A stretch of 26,293 nt of DNA from Nocardioidaceae bacterium (GTDB lineage: Bacteria > Actinomycetota > Actinomycetes > Propionibacteriales > Nocardioidaceae): the NCBI GenBank assembly GCA_020438665.1, contig JAGQUE010000108.1, forward strand, positions 1-26,293. The letters are read 5' to 3'. Position numbers and translations under genes: made by a program. Position 1 is the stretch's first letter. Each line of letters starts with the position of its first letter. The notes below the pieces were generated by a model. That model saw only the letters and a program-made list of their open reading frames with translations, did no database searches and had not been told where the DNA came from. This document shows, piece after piece, positions 15,568 to 22,346 of this stretch.

Positions 15568-15825
15568 GTGCACGTCTTCCTCAAGCCCACCCAGCGGTTC
15601 CTCAGCTGTCACGTCTGCCAGGGCCTGATGTTCGCCCGACGGGAGATCAAGATGACGACGACGGGCATGACGTTCTTCGACCTCGACTGGCTCAACCGGT
15701 CGGCTGACGGCGTCATCTGCATGCGCTGCGGCTATGTCCACACCTTCATGGGTGACGCCCACCAGTGGGTCGACCCCGCGAACGTCGACTCCAGCGATCT
15801 GCCCGCCGACCCCTTCGCGGGCTGA
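15568..15825 (+). CDS. Small two-CxxC zinc-ribbon protein, unknown function
   Basis: An 85-aa protein with two cysteine pairs, CHVC (about residues 15-18) and CMRC (about 51-54), followed by GYVHTFMGD. The two knuckles are about 33 residues apart, as in a zinc ribbon, and the rest is aromatic-rich (MTFFDLDWLN). I do not recognise a named family. The GTG at 15568 is supported by GGAGG 5 nt upstream. Zinc ribbons of this size often bind nucleic acid or act as small partner proteins; neither is shown here. A shallow inverted repeat follows 17 nt after the stop codon. Confidence 0.7.
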   Translation: MHVFLKPTQRFLSCHVCQGLMFARREIKMTTTGMTFFDLDWLNRSADGVICMRCGYVHTFMGDAHQWVDPANVDSSDLPADPFAG

Positions 15826-15841
15826 CGCCAGCGCGTCGTCA

Positions 15842-15874
15842 CCCTTGAATCCGGTTTCAGGGGAGGTCCAGACT
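15842..15874 (+). promoter_or_regulatory. Candidate promoter with embedded dyad, before the amine oxidase gene
   Basis: CCCTTGAA (15842-15849), 6 nt, TTCAGGGG (15856-15863) form a dyad with seven matched pairs and one G-T. TTGAAT (15845-15850), 18 nt and CAGACT (15869-15874) resemble a promoter, so the dyad would sit on the -35 and spacer, as for MerR-type or repressor operators. Alternatively the dyad is a weak terminator of the zinc-ribbon gene. No regulator gene is adjacent. Confidence 0.35.
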
Positions 15875-15909
15875 GTGCCGCGACGGCGTGCCGAGACGGA
15901 GGCGGATGC

Positions 15910-17223
15910 ATGACGAAGCTGACGTCGGACGTCATCGTGGTCGGCGCGGGTCTCGCCGGGCTGGTGGCCGCGCGGACCTGCCAGGACGCCGGACTGAGTG
16001 TGCGCGTCCTCGAGGCGCGTGACCGGGTCGGCGGCCGCTCCTGGACCCGGCAGGCTGCGGGGACCAGTCTCGACCTCGGCGCCGAGTGGGTCTCACCGGG
16101 GCACCACGCCGCCGTGATGGCCGAGCTGGAGCGCCACGGCATCGACCTGGCGCCGGCCGCCGAGGCCGCCGAGGTGTTCTGGTCGGTCGCTGGGCGCCAT
16201 CGGCGCGCCGCCGAGATCCTTACCGACGCCGAGCAGGAGGAGCTGGCGGGTTTGTTCGCGCGCGTCGACGACGACAGCCGTCGCATCGACTTCGACAACC
16301 CTCGCTGGCACGAGCCCGTGACCGATCTCGACGTCCCGCTCGAGACCTACCTCGATCGCCGTGCGGCCGCGGGCGCCGTACGCGAGGTCTTCCTGCTCAA
16401 CGCCTTCGCCCTCATGGGCGCCGACGCGACGCGCTACTCCGCGCTCCAGCTGCTCCACGAGGTCGCCGGGTTCGGGTCTTGTCGCGAGGCGTTCACCGGC
16501 GAGTCCGACCGGATCAGCGGGGGCACGATGGCGATCGCCAGCGCCATCGCGACGGAGGTCGGTGATGTCGTCACCCATGGCGCCGCCGTGGACCGCGTGT
16601 CGGTGAGGGCCGACGGCGCCGTGGCGGTGTCGACCCGCGAAGGGGTGCTGGCTGCCCGGGCGGTGGTGATGGCGCTGCCGGTCAACGTCCTCGCGCGCAT
16701 CCAGCTCGACCTCCCGCTGACCACGGCCGCCCGGATCGTGATCGCCGAGGGTCATGTCGGTGCGATCACCAAGGTCTGGTCACTGGCCCAGGGTCTGCCC
16801 ACGCCGTACTGGGCCTTCGGCTGGCCGGATGTGCCTGAGTCCTATGGCATCGAGACCGACGCCGGCACGTGCGTGGCCGGCTTCCAGCTCGTGTCGGGTC
16901 CCGACTCGACCGAGGCCAGGGCCGTCGTCCTTGACACGCTCCGCGCGCGGCACCCCGAGGCCTCGTTCGACGAGACCGCGCTGCCCGCCCACGACTGGGT
17001 CGAGGACCCTGCGTCACGCGGGACCTGGCACACCACCCGGGTGGGCCAGGCGCGGGGCTGGTATGACCTGGCTGCCCAGCCGGGGCCCTGCTTCTTCGCC
17101 GGTGGCGATCTGTCGCGACGCTGGGTCGGCTGGATGGACGGTGCCCTCACCTCGGGCGCGGACGCGGGCCGCCGCGCCATCGCCCAGGTCGCCGGGACGC
17201 CGGTGCCGGAGGTGAGCGGCTGA
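15910..17223 (+). CDS. Flavin-containing amine oxidase (monoamine oxidase family)
   Basis: A 437-aa FAD-dependent amine oxidase. The N-terminal dinucleotide-binding fold reads VIVVGAGLAGLVAARTCQDA (about residues 8-27), ending with the conserved LEARDRVGGRSWT. The second FAD motif is at the C-terminus: FAGGDLSRRWVGWMDGALTS, where members of the family have G-(E/D) before the substrate-covering region. Length is typical (430-460 aa). Such enzymes oxidise primary or polyamines to aldehydes, releasing H2O2 and ammonia; the amine is not predictable here. No signal peptide is present. The ATG at 15910 has GGAGG 7 nt upstream. Confidence 0.9.
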   Translation: MTKLTSDVIVVGAGLAGLVAARTCQDAGLSVRVLEARDRVGGRSWTRQAAGTSLDLGAEWVSPGHHAAVMAELERHGIDLAPAAEAAEVFWSVAGRHRRAAEILTDAEQEELAGLFARVDDDSRRIDFDNPRWHEPVTDLDVPLETYLDRRAAAGAVREVFLLNAFALMGADATRYSALQLLHEVAGFGSCREAFTGESDRISGGTMAIASAIATEVGDVVTHGAAVDRVSVRADGAVAVSTREGVLAARAVVMALPVNVLARIQLDLPLTTAARIVIAEGHVGAITKVWSLAQGLPTPYWAFGWPDVPESYGIETDAGTCVAGFQLVSGPDSTEARAVVLDTLRARHPEASFDETALPAHDWVEDPASRGTWHTTRVGQARGWYDLAAQPGPCFFAGGDLSRRWVGWMDGALTSGADAGRRAIAQVAGTPVPEVSG

Positions 17224-17269
17224 GGCCCTGGCTGTCCCAGTGGGTGCGGTGGGGGTGGTCGCCGGGGTG

Positions 17270-17367
17270 GTGACGGTTCATCAAGGTAGGAAGGCGAGCC
17301 CTCACTTACCGTGCTGAACTCAACGAGGTAAGTGAGGGCTCACCCACTTACCTTGATGAACCGTCAC
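17270..17367. repeat. 98-bp nested palindrome between convergent genes
   Basis: The outer arms (17270-17288 and 17349-17367, 19 bp) and inner arms (17296-17310 and 17327-17341, 15 bp) are both perfect inverted repeats. They are separated by unpaired 7-nt segments on each side (17289-17295, 17342-17348), with a 16-nt apical loop. The octamer CACTTACC occurs twice (17303-17310, 17345-17352), and both copies can pair with GGTAAGTG at 17327-17334, so two folds compete. No T-tract follows on either strand. It lies between the stop codons of the amine oxidase (plus) and ACC deaminase (minus) genes. It may act as a bidirectional terminator, but its size and symmetry suggest a dispersed palindromic repeat or MITE-like element. 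Confidence 0.85.
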
Positions 17368-17380
17368 ACCGCCAGCACCC

Positions 17381-18424
17381 TCAGTGAGACAGCTCCCGCT
17401 CGGGCGAACCGAGGCCGGGATAGCCGGCGTACGCCGACAGGGCGGGCTGTCCGCCCAGGTGGGCATAGAGGACCCGCGACCCCTCGGGGATCTCGCCGCT
17501 CCGCACCATGCCGATCAGACCGGCCATCGACTTGCCCTCATAGACGGGGTCGGTGAGCATCCCCTCGGTCCGGGCGACGAGGTGGATGGCCTCGACCGTC
17601 GCCGCGTCGGGGAGCCCATAGGCGGGGCCCTCATAGCCGCCGACGACCGTCACCTCGTCGTCGCGGAGCGGCCGGCCGAGGCCGATCTTGTCGGCGGTGT
17701 CGGAGGCGATCCGGCGTACTTGCTCGGTGGTCTGCTCGAGGGTGCCGGAGGCGTCGATCCCGATGACGCGGCGACCGGGGCGGTCCGACAGGGCGAAGCC
17801 GGCGATCATGCCGGCGTGGGTCGACCCGGTCACCGTGCAGACGATGATCGTGTCGAAGAAGGTGCCGAGCTCGGCCTCCTGGGCCTCGACCTCGACCGCC
17901 CAGTTGGCGAAGCCGAGACCGCCCAGTGGGTGGTCGGACGCGCCGGCCGGGATCGGGTAGGGCTTGCCGCCGGCGTCGACCACCGAGTCGATGGCGTGCT
18001 TCCACGAGTCGCGGATGCCGATGTCGAACCCGGCCGGGTCGATGCGGATGTCGCCGCCCATGATGCGGGTGAGCTGGATGTTGCCGACCTTGTCATAGGC
18101 CATGTCGCTGTAGTCGACCCAGCCCTCCTGCACCGTCACGGCCTTGAGTCCCACGTGGCAGGCGACGCCGGTGACCTGGCGGGTGTGGTTGGACTGGATG
18201 CCGCCGATCGACACCAGCGTGTCGCAGCCGGTGTCGATGGCCTCGGCGACGAGATATTCGAGCTTGCGGACCTTGTTGCCGCCGAACGCGATCCCCGAGT
18301 TGCAGTCCTCGCGTTTGGCCCAGATCTCGACCTTCCCGCCGAGCGCCTCGCTCAGCCGTGGCAGCGGATGGAGCGGCGAGGGGCCGAAGAGCAGGGGTTC
18401 GCGGCGGAAGTCGTCGAGGGCCAT
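17381..18424 (-). CDS. acdS: 1-aminocyclopropane-1-carboxylate (ACC) deaminase
   Basis: A 347-aa PLP enzyme of the tryptophan synthase beta family that splits ACC, the plant ethylene precursor, into 2-oxobutanoate and ammonia. The PLP lysine is Lys51 in [10 protein letters not shown], Ser78 is in QSNHTRQ, and Tyr269, Tyr295 and Glu296 (DPVYEGKS) and Leu323 (AHLGG) occupy the positions known as Tyr268, Tyr294, Glu295 and Leu322 in characterised enzymes. The related D-cysteine desulfhydrases differ at the last two, so a true deaminase is favoured. The C-terminus is about nine residues longer than the usual 338 aa. TACAGT ends 6 nt before the ATG, indicating leaderless transcription. It is typical of plant-associated bacteria. 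Confidence 0.93.
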   Translation of the reverse strand: MALDDFRREPLLFGPSPLHPLPRLSEALGGKVEIWAKREDCNSGIAFGGNKVRKLEYLVAEAIDTGCDTLVSIGGIQSNHTRQVTGVACHVGLKAVTVQEGWVDYSDMAYDKVGNIQLTRIMGGDIRIDPAGFDIGIRDSWKHAIDSVVDAGGKPYPIPAGASDHPLGGLGFANWAVEVEAQEAELGTFFDTIIVCTVTGSTHAGMIAGFALSDRPGRRVIGIDASGTLEQTTEQVRRIASDTADKIGLGRPLRDDEVTVVGGYEGPAYGLPDAATVEAIHLVARTEGMLTDPVYEGKSMAGLIGMVRSGEIPEGSRVLYAHLGGQPALSAYAGYPGLGSPERELSH

Positions 18425-18430
18425 GCGCAG

Positions 18431-18436
18431 ACTGTA
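18431..18436 (-). promoter_or_regulatory. Candidate -10 box (TACAGT) of acdS, leaderless
   Basis: Minus-strand TACAGT, 6 nt, then ATG at 18424. The nearest G-rich stretch is 16 nt from the ATG, too far for a ribosome-binding site. The box lies in a 53-bp divergent region shared with the dienelactone hydrolase gene. Confidence 0.55.
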
Positions 18437-18464
18437 GTGACTCCCCCGCTCACCGTCGCGGCGC

Positions 18465-18470
18465 TACCCT
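18465..18470 (+). promoter_or_regulatory. Candidate -10 box (TACCCT) of the dienelactone hydrolase gene, leaderless
   Basis: TACCCT, 7 nt, then GTG at 18478 (followed directly by ATG). It is 28 bp from the oppositely directed acdS -10 box, so the two -35 regions must overlap. Confidence 0.5.
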
Positions 18471-18477
18471 CGCCCAC

Positions 18478-19218
18478 GTGATGATCGAGGTGACGACCCC
18501 GGCCGGCGCGGCGGAGGCGTGGCTGTCCCGGCCCGACGACGGCGCGCCACACCCGGGCGTGCTGATGTTCATGGACGCGATCGGGCTGCGGCCGCGGATC
18601 TTCGAGATGGCCGACCGGATCGCGTCGTGGGGCTACGTCGTACTGGCGCCCAACGTCTTCTATCGCGACGGGTCGGCGGCCGAGACGTCGCCCGACGGGC
18701 CGCTGGACTCCCCGGAGAAGCGTGAGGCGTTCTTCGGTGTCGCTATGCCCCGCGTCGGCGCCTTGACGCCCGACAAGGCGCTGCCTGACATCGACGCCTA
18801 TCTCGCCGCGCTGACGGCCCGCGACGACGTGACCGCGCCGGTCGGCGTCATCGGCTATTGCATGGGCGCCCGACTGGCGATCCGGGCCGCGACCAGCCAC
18901 CCCGACGTCGTCGCCGCGTGCGGCGGATTCCACGGTGGTGGACTGGCGACCGAGGCACCCGACAGCCCCCACCTGGGCCTGGCCGACGCGCGGGCCCGGT
19001 TCGTGTTCGGCCACGCCGACAACGACGGCTCGATGGGCCCGGACGCCGTGGCACGCCTCGGGCAAGCGCTCGACGATGTCGGGCTGACGGCGAGCAACCA
19101 GGTCTATCCCGGGGCTGCCCACGGCTATTCCATGGCCGACACGGCGGTCTATCACGAGGAGGCGGCGGAGCGGCACTTCCGCGAGTTCCGCGACCTCCTC
19201 GACAGCACACTCAGGTGA
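18478..19218 (+). CDS. Dienelactone hydrolase family protein
   Basis: A 246-aa alpha/beta hydrolase of the dienelactone hydrolase (carboxymethylenebutenolidase) family. The cysteine nucleophile is Cys128 in GYCMGAR, with Asp181 (FGHADND) and His215 (GAAHGYS) completing the Cys-Asp-His triad that defines the family. The N-terminal MDAIGLRPRIFEMADRIAS matches the usual strand and helix. Such enzymes hydrolyse dienelactone in chloroaromatic breakdown, but many homologues act on other esters. The GTG at 18478 is preferred over the ATG directly after it because of the -10 box spacing; the difference is one residue. It is divergent from acdS, and its 3' end overlaps the lipoprotein gene by 8 nt. 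Confidence 0.88.
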   Translation: MMIEVTTPAGAAEAWLSRPDDGAPHPGVLMFMDAIGLRPRIFEMADRIASWGYVVLAPNVFYRDGSAAETSPDGPLDSPEKREAFFGVAMPRVGALTPDKALPDIDAYLAALTARDDVTAPVGVIGYCMGARLAIRAATSHPDVVAACGGFHGGGLATEAPDSPHLGLADARARFVFGHADNDGSMGPDAVARLGQALDDVGLTASNQVYPGAAHGYSMADTAVYHEEAAERHFREFRDLLDSTLR

Positions 19219-19720
19219 CGACGACGACGTCGCTGACGTCGTAGCCGATCTCCTCGTCGGCCATGTTCTGGTCCTGGTCGACATAGACGGTGGTCGGGTA
19301 GTCCTGCCCGGACGGCCAGGTCACGTCGACCTGCGCAGCACCGGTGTCGTTGGCGGCCTGGATGATGTCGGCCATCGTCACCCAGCGGTACTTCGGTGCC
19401 TTCTGGCCCTTGCGGTGGCCGTCGCCCTTCTCGACGTACGTCGCCGTGACGACCTCGCCGCCCCTCACCTCGATGCGGATCGGCGTGCCGGCATCCATGC
19501 AGAAGCAGGACACCCGGACGGTGAAGTCATAGTCCTGCGGCGCATAGGCCGGATAGGTCCCGACCGTGGGCTCGACCGACGGCGACGCCGGCGACGAGGA
19601 CGACGGAGCGGGCGATGATGCGTTGGGATCCTCGGCGCGGGGTTCGCTGCCCTGGGAGCCGCAGCCGGCGAGAAGCACCAGTGACGCGAGCGCAGCGACG
19701 AGTGTTCGGGTCGGGTTCAT
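19211..19720 (-). CDS. Lipoprotein, DUF6174-like
   Basis: A 169-aa lipoprotein. The signal sequence NPTRTLVAALASLVLLAGC ends in the lipobox LLAGC, so the mature protein starts at Cys20 and is anchored to the outer face of the membrane. A low-complexity S/P/E linker (about 28-55) follows. The conserved domain begins at DYDFTVRVSCFCMDAG and continues IRIEVRGGEVVTATY, a pattern typical of DUF6174 proteins with their conserved cysteines. Function is unknown. The ATG at 19720 starts the signal peptide; no strong ribosome-binding site is visible. Its stop codon overlaps the 3' end of the convergent hydrolase gene. Confidence 0.85.
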   Translation of the reverse strand: MNPTRTLVAALASLVLLAGCGSQGSEPRAEDPNASSPAPSSSSPASPSVEPTVGTYPAYAPQDYDFTVRVSCFCMDAGTPIRIEVRGGEVVTATYVEKGDGHRKGQKAPKYRWVTMADIIQAANDTGAAQVDVTWPSGQDYPTTVYVDQDQNMADEEIGYDVSDVVVVT

Positions 19721-19788
19721 GGCCGTTGGACGCAGCCCGCCGCGGACGGGTTCCCCACCCCCACCGCCGCCGGCCCCGCTGACCTCTC

Positions 19789-19819
19789 GCCGAGTCGTCA
19801 CAGAACCTGACGGCTCGGC
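19789..19819 (-). terminator. Hairpin between the exonuclease and lipoprotein genes
   Basis: GCCGAGTCGTCA (19789-19800) pairs with TGACGGCTCGGC (19808-19819), a 12-bp stem with one G-U pair and a 7-nt loop. It begins 29 nt after the exonuclease stop codon and probably ends the nucleotidyltransferase-exonuclease transcript. No T-tract. Confidence 0.65.
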
Positions 19820-19847
19820 GTGGAGGGCGGCGGTCAGGGTGGTGCGG

Positions 19848-20480
19848 TCAGTCGGGGGCGTGGTCGCGGGTGAGGCGGGCGAGCTCGGAGATCCGCAGGA
19901 CGCGCTTGCGGGTGGCCTCGAGGCGGGCGGCGAGGACCAGGAAGACCTGGGCCGTCGTGAGGGCGTCGCCGAGAGCGTGGTGGGGAGTGTGGACCGGGAG
20001 CCCGAGGTCGCGCGCGAGCGACTCGAGCCGCGGCACTCCCGGACCGGCCGTGGCCAGCCCGGCGGCGCGGGCCAGCGGCGCGGTGTCGAGGATGTCGCGC
20101 GGCAGCCGCTCCCCCAGCGGGGCGAACGCGCGATCGAGGAAGGCCCGCTCGACGAACGCCGCGTGCGCGACGAGGACCTTGCCGCGCAGCCGCTCGCGGA
20201 ACTCGTCGAGCAGCTCCGGCAGCGGCGGCGACGAGGCGAGCTCGTCGAGGGTGAGGGCGTGGATCTTGGCGGACTCGGGCCCGATCGGTGCCACGGGGCG
20301 GACCGTGCGGTAGTACCGGTCGGCGCCGATCCGCCCACCCCGCACCGGGGTCACCCCGATCGAGATGATCTCGTCGACGCGGGGGTCGAGACCGGTCAGC
20401 TCGAGGTCGACGACGGCGAGCTCGGCCTCGCGCCACGGGGCGTCCTCGGGCGCCGGCCAGCGGCGGCGGAAGCGGATCAT
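19848..20480 (-). CDS. DnaQ-like DEDDh 3'-5' exonuclease coupled to a DUF294 protein
   Basis: A 210-aa exonuclease of the DnaQ/PolC epsilon superfamily. Exo I is VVDLELTGLDP (Asp25, Glu27); Exo III is HHALGDALTTAQVF with His167 and Asp172. Exo II reads VAHAAFVERAFL, where the usual Asn is Ala and the usual Asp is Glu112, a conservative change at a metal ligand. I chose the ATG at 20480 because it overlaps the TGA of the upstream gene as ATGA, indicating translational coupling; an ATG 18 nt upstream would add six unrelated residues. Exonucleases of this type are repeatedly found beside cNMP/CBS/DUF294 proteins. That suggests a joint role rather than DNA replication proofreading. Confidence 0.88.
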   Translation of the reverse strand: MIRFRRRWPAPEDAPWREAELAVVDLELTGLDPRVDEIISIGVTPVRGGRIGADRYYRTVRPVAPIGPESAKIHALTLDELASSPPLPELLDEFRERLRGKVLVAHAAFVERAFLDRAFAPLGERLPRDILDTAPLARAAGLATAGPGVPRLESLARDLGLPVHTPHHALGDALTTAQVFLVLAARLEATRKRVLRISELARLTRDHAPD

Positions 20481-22285
20481 CGGCCCCGGGGCACCCATTC
20501 GTTCTCGAGGCGCTCCTGCACCTCGGCGATGGCCTTGAAGCTCTGCCGCAGCTGGCGGCGCGAAAGGCTGTCCAGCGCCTTGGGGTCGACGTACGGCGAC
20601 GGCGGCCGGCCGTGGCGCAGCGACTCGATCTCGGTGGCGAAGACGAGCTCATAGAGCTCCTGGTGCGCATGCCGCAGCGCCGCGGCCTCGTCGGCGGACA
20701 GCAGGCCGTACTGCGCTCCGAGCGCGAGCCGCTCCTGCGTCGAGGCGACCAGGGTGCCGGTGGACGCCGCGACCCAGCGACCGATCTGCACGATGGGATA
20801 GAGCGCCCGGCCCTTGATGTGCAGCTCGCCCCGGTGCTCCCCGTCGGACTCCACGACGAAGTCGCGCACGAAGCCCAGCGGCGGCTTGACCTCCACCGCC
20901 TCGGTCAGCATCTGGCGACGGAACCACGACTTGGGGGGCGCCTTGCGGGCGTCGCGCTGGAACTGGCGGCCCAGCGACAGCCCGATGACCGGGCGGGAGT
21001 CGGTGACCATCGCCACGAGCACCAGCGACGCCGAGCCCGCACCATAGTCCTCCCAGTGCTTGGCCGCGGCCCGCCAGCTGTCGATGCTGCGGTTGAAGAG
21101 CGGGTTGTCGGCGTTGGCGCCGGAGGAACAGCGCTCGAGGCCGCACGCCTCGGCGGCGTCGAGCACCCGGGCGGCGGCGGCGACCACGTCGTCGCGGCGG
21201 CCGTCGAACTCCGGCGCACGCCAGACCAGCCCGGTGTCGACGTCCGACCCGGGGAAGGGCTCGCGCCGCGCGAGCGACCCCATGAACAGCCACGAGAAGC
21301 GACCTTGGTCGTCGCTCGCGAACGGCTCGACCCGGGCGATGCACTTCTCCATGAGCGACTCGACCAGCGCGCTGAGCAGCCCGCCCAGCCGCAGCGCCGG
21401 GACGCCGGAGTCGAAGAGCTCGACGATGGTGGGCCGCAGGCCGGCCGCGGCGGCGACGAGCTCGTCGAGCGAATCGGCGGCGTCGATCGCCGCGCGGCAG
21501 GCGAGCGGGTCGCGGATGTCGGCGCTGGCCAGGTCGACGACGCGGCAGACCCCGGAGGGCCGGCCGTCGTCGTCGGCGAGCACGAGGTGGTGGACACCGT
21601 GCTGGACCATCTGGAGGAACGCCGTCGCGGCGGGCTCGCTGCGGTCGAGTGTCTGGACGGGCGTCGTCGCGATCGTGGCCAGGGGCGCGTCGACGGGAAC
21701 CTCTCCGGTCGCGACCCGGCTGCGGCAGTCGCTGTCGGTGACGATCCCCAGTCCCTCGGGCAGCTCGACCAGCACGCACGACTGCCGGGCCTCGGTCATC
21801 ATCACCGCCGCCTCGCGGATGGTGGTGTCGGCCCGGCACCACAGCGGGTCGCGGGCGAACTCGCCGGCCGGCCGCAGGCCATAGTCGGCGGCACCGCTGA
21901 GCAGCTCCTTGGGCGCCTGCTTGGCGCGCCGGAAGGCGAGTCTGTCGGGGTCGTCCAGGATGCCGCGCGGGTCCGGGAGCAGATAGATGAGCGTGTCGGT
22001 CGCCGCCCGGGCCGCCATCGCGGGCGGGATCCCGCTGAGCACCGACAGGTGGCCGAAGGTGTCGCCGGGGCCCAGCTCGTCGACGACGCGGCCACGGTCG
22101 AGCAGCTGCACCAGCCCCGTGCGTACGACGGCCAGCCGCTCGAGCCGGTCGGCCCCCGGCTCGATGATGAGCGCCCCCTTGGCGAAGAACTCGACCTCGA
22201 CGTGGGAGGCCAGCCGCTCCAGGTCCTCGGCGTCCAGCGCGTCGTAGGGCGCCTGCTTGCCGAGGAAGTCCACGAACTCCTGCAC
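20477..22285 (-). CDS. cNMP-binding, CBS-pair and DUF294 nucleotidyltransferase-like protein
   Basis: A 602-aa multidomain regulator. A cyclic-nucleotide-binding domain covers about residues 5-112 (GDTFGHLSVLSGIP). Two CBS repeats lie at about 140-255 (DTTIREAAVMM, GIVTDSDCRSRV, GVHHLVLADDDGR). The DUF294 nucleotidyltransferase domain has MGSLARREPFPGSDVDTG, with G-S at 336-337 and the metal-binding D348-x-D350; a DUF294 C-terminal domain follows (about 450-590). The order cNMP-CBS-DUF294 is shared with GlnD-like signalling proteins. I prefer GTG at 22285: TACGCT lies 6 nt before it and the cNMP domain starts there. GTG 22306 or ATG 22339 are alternatives. It is translationally coupled to the exonuclease. 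Target and ligand are unknown. Confidence 0.88.
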   Translation of the reverse strand: MQEFVDFLGKQAPYDALDAEDLERLASHVEVEFFAKGALIIEPGADRLERLAVVRTGLVQLLDRGRVVDELGPGDTFGHLSVLSGIPPAMAARAATDTLIYLLPDPRGILDDPDRLAFRRAKQAPKELLSGAADYGLRPAGEFARDPLWCRADTTIREAAVMMTEARQSCVLVELPEGLGIVTDSDCRSRVATGEVPVDAPLATIATTPVQTLDRSEPAATAFLQMVQHGVHHLVLADDDGRPSGVCRVVDLASADIRDPLACRAAIDAADSLDELVAAAAGLRPTIVELFDSGVPALRLGGLLSALVESLMEKCIARVEPFASDDQGRFSWLFMGSLARREPFPGSDVDTGLVWRAPEFDGRRDDVVAAAARVLDAAEACGLERCSSGANADNPLFNRSIDSWRAAAKHWEDYGAGSASLVLVAMVTDSRPVIGLSLGRQFQRDARKAPPKSWFRRQMLTEAVEVKPPLGFVRDFVVESDGEHRGELHIKGRALYPIVQIGRWVAASTGTLVASTQERLALGAQYGLLSADEAAALRHAHQELYELVFATEIESLRHGRPPSPYVDPKALDSLSRRQLRQSFKAIAEVQERLENEWVPRGR

Positions 22286-22291
22286 GCGGTC

Positions 22292-22297
22292 AGCGTA
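22292..22297 (-). promoter_or_regulatory. Candidate -10 box (TACGCT) of the DUF294-exonuclease operon, leaderless
   Basis: Minus-strand TACGCT, 6 nt, then GTG at 22285. It is the main reason for choosing that start. It faces away from the reductase promoter within a 61-bp intergenic region. Confidence 0.45.
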
Positions 22298-22333
22298 GGG
22301 CTTCACGAGGCCCTCGGGTTTCCACGCCACGGC

Positions 22334-22339
22334 TAGCAT
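22334..22339 (+). promoter_or_regulatory. Candidate -10 box (TAGCAT) of the reductase-DHPS-like operon, leaderless
   Basis: TAGCAT, 7 nt, then GTG at 22347, with no ribosome-binding site between. It shares the 61-bp divergent region with the DUF294 operon. Confidence 0.5.
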
Positions 22340-22346
22340 CACGGCC

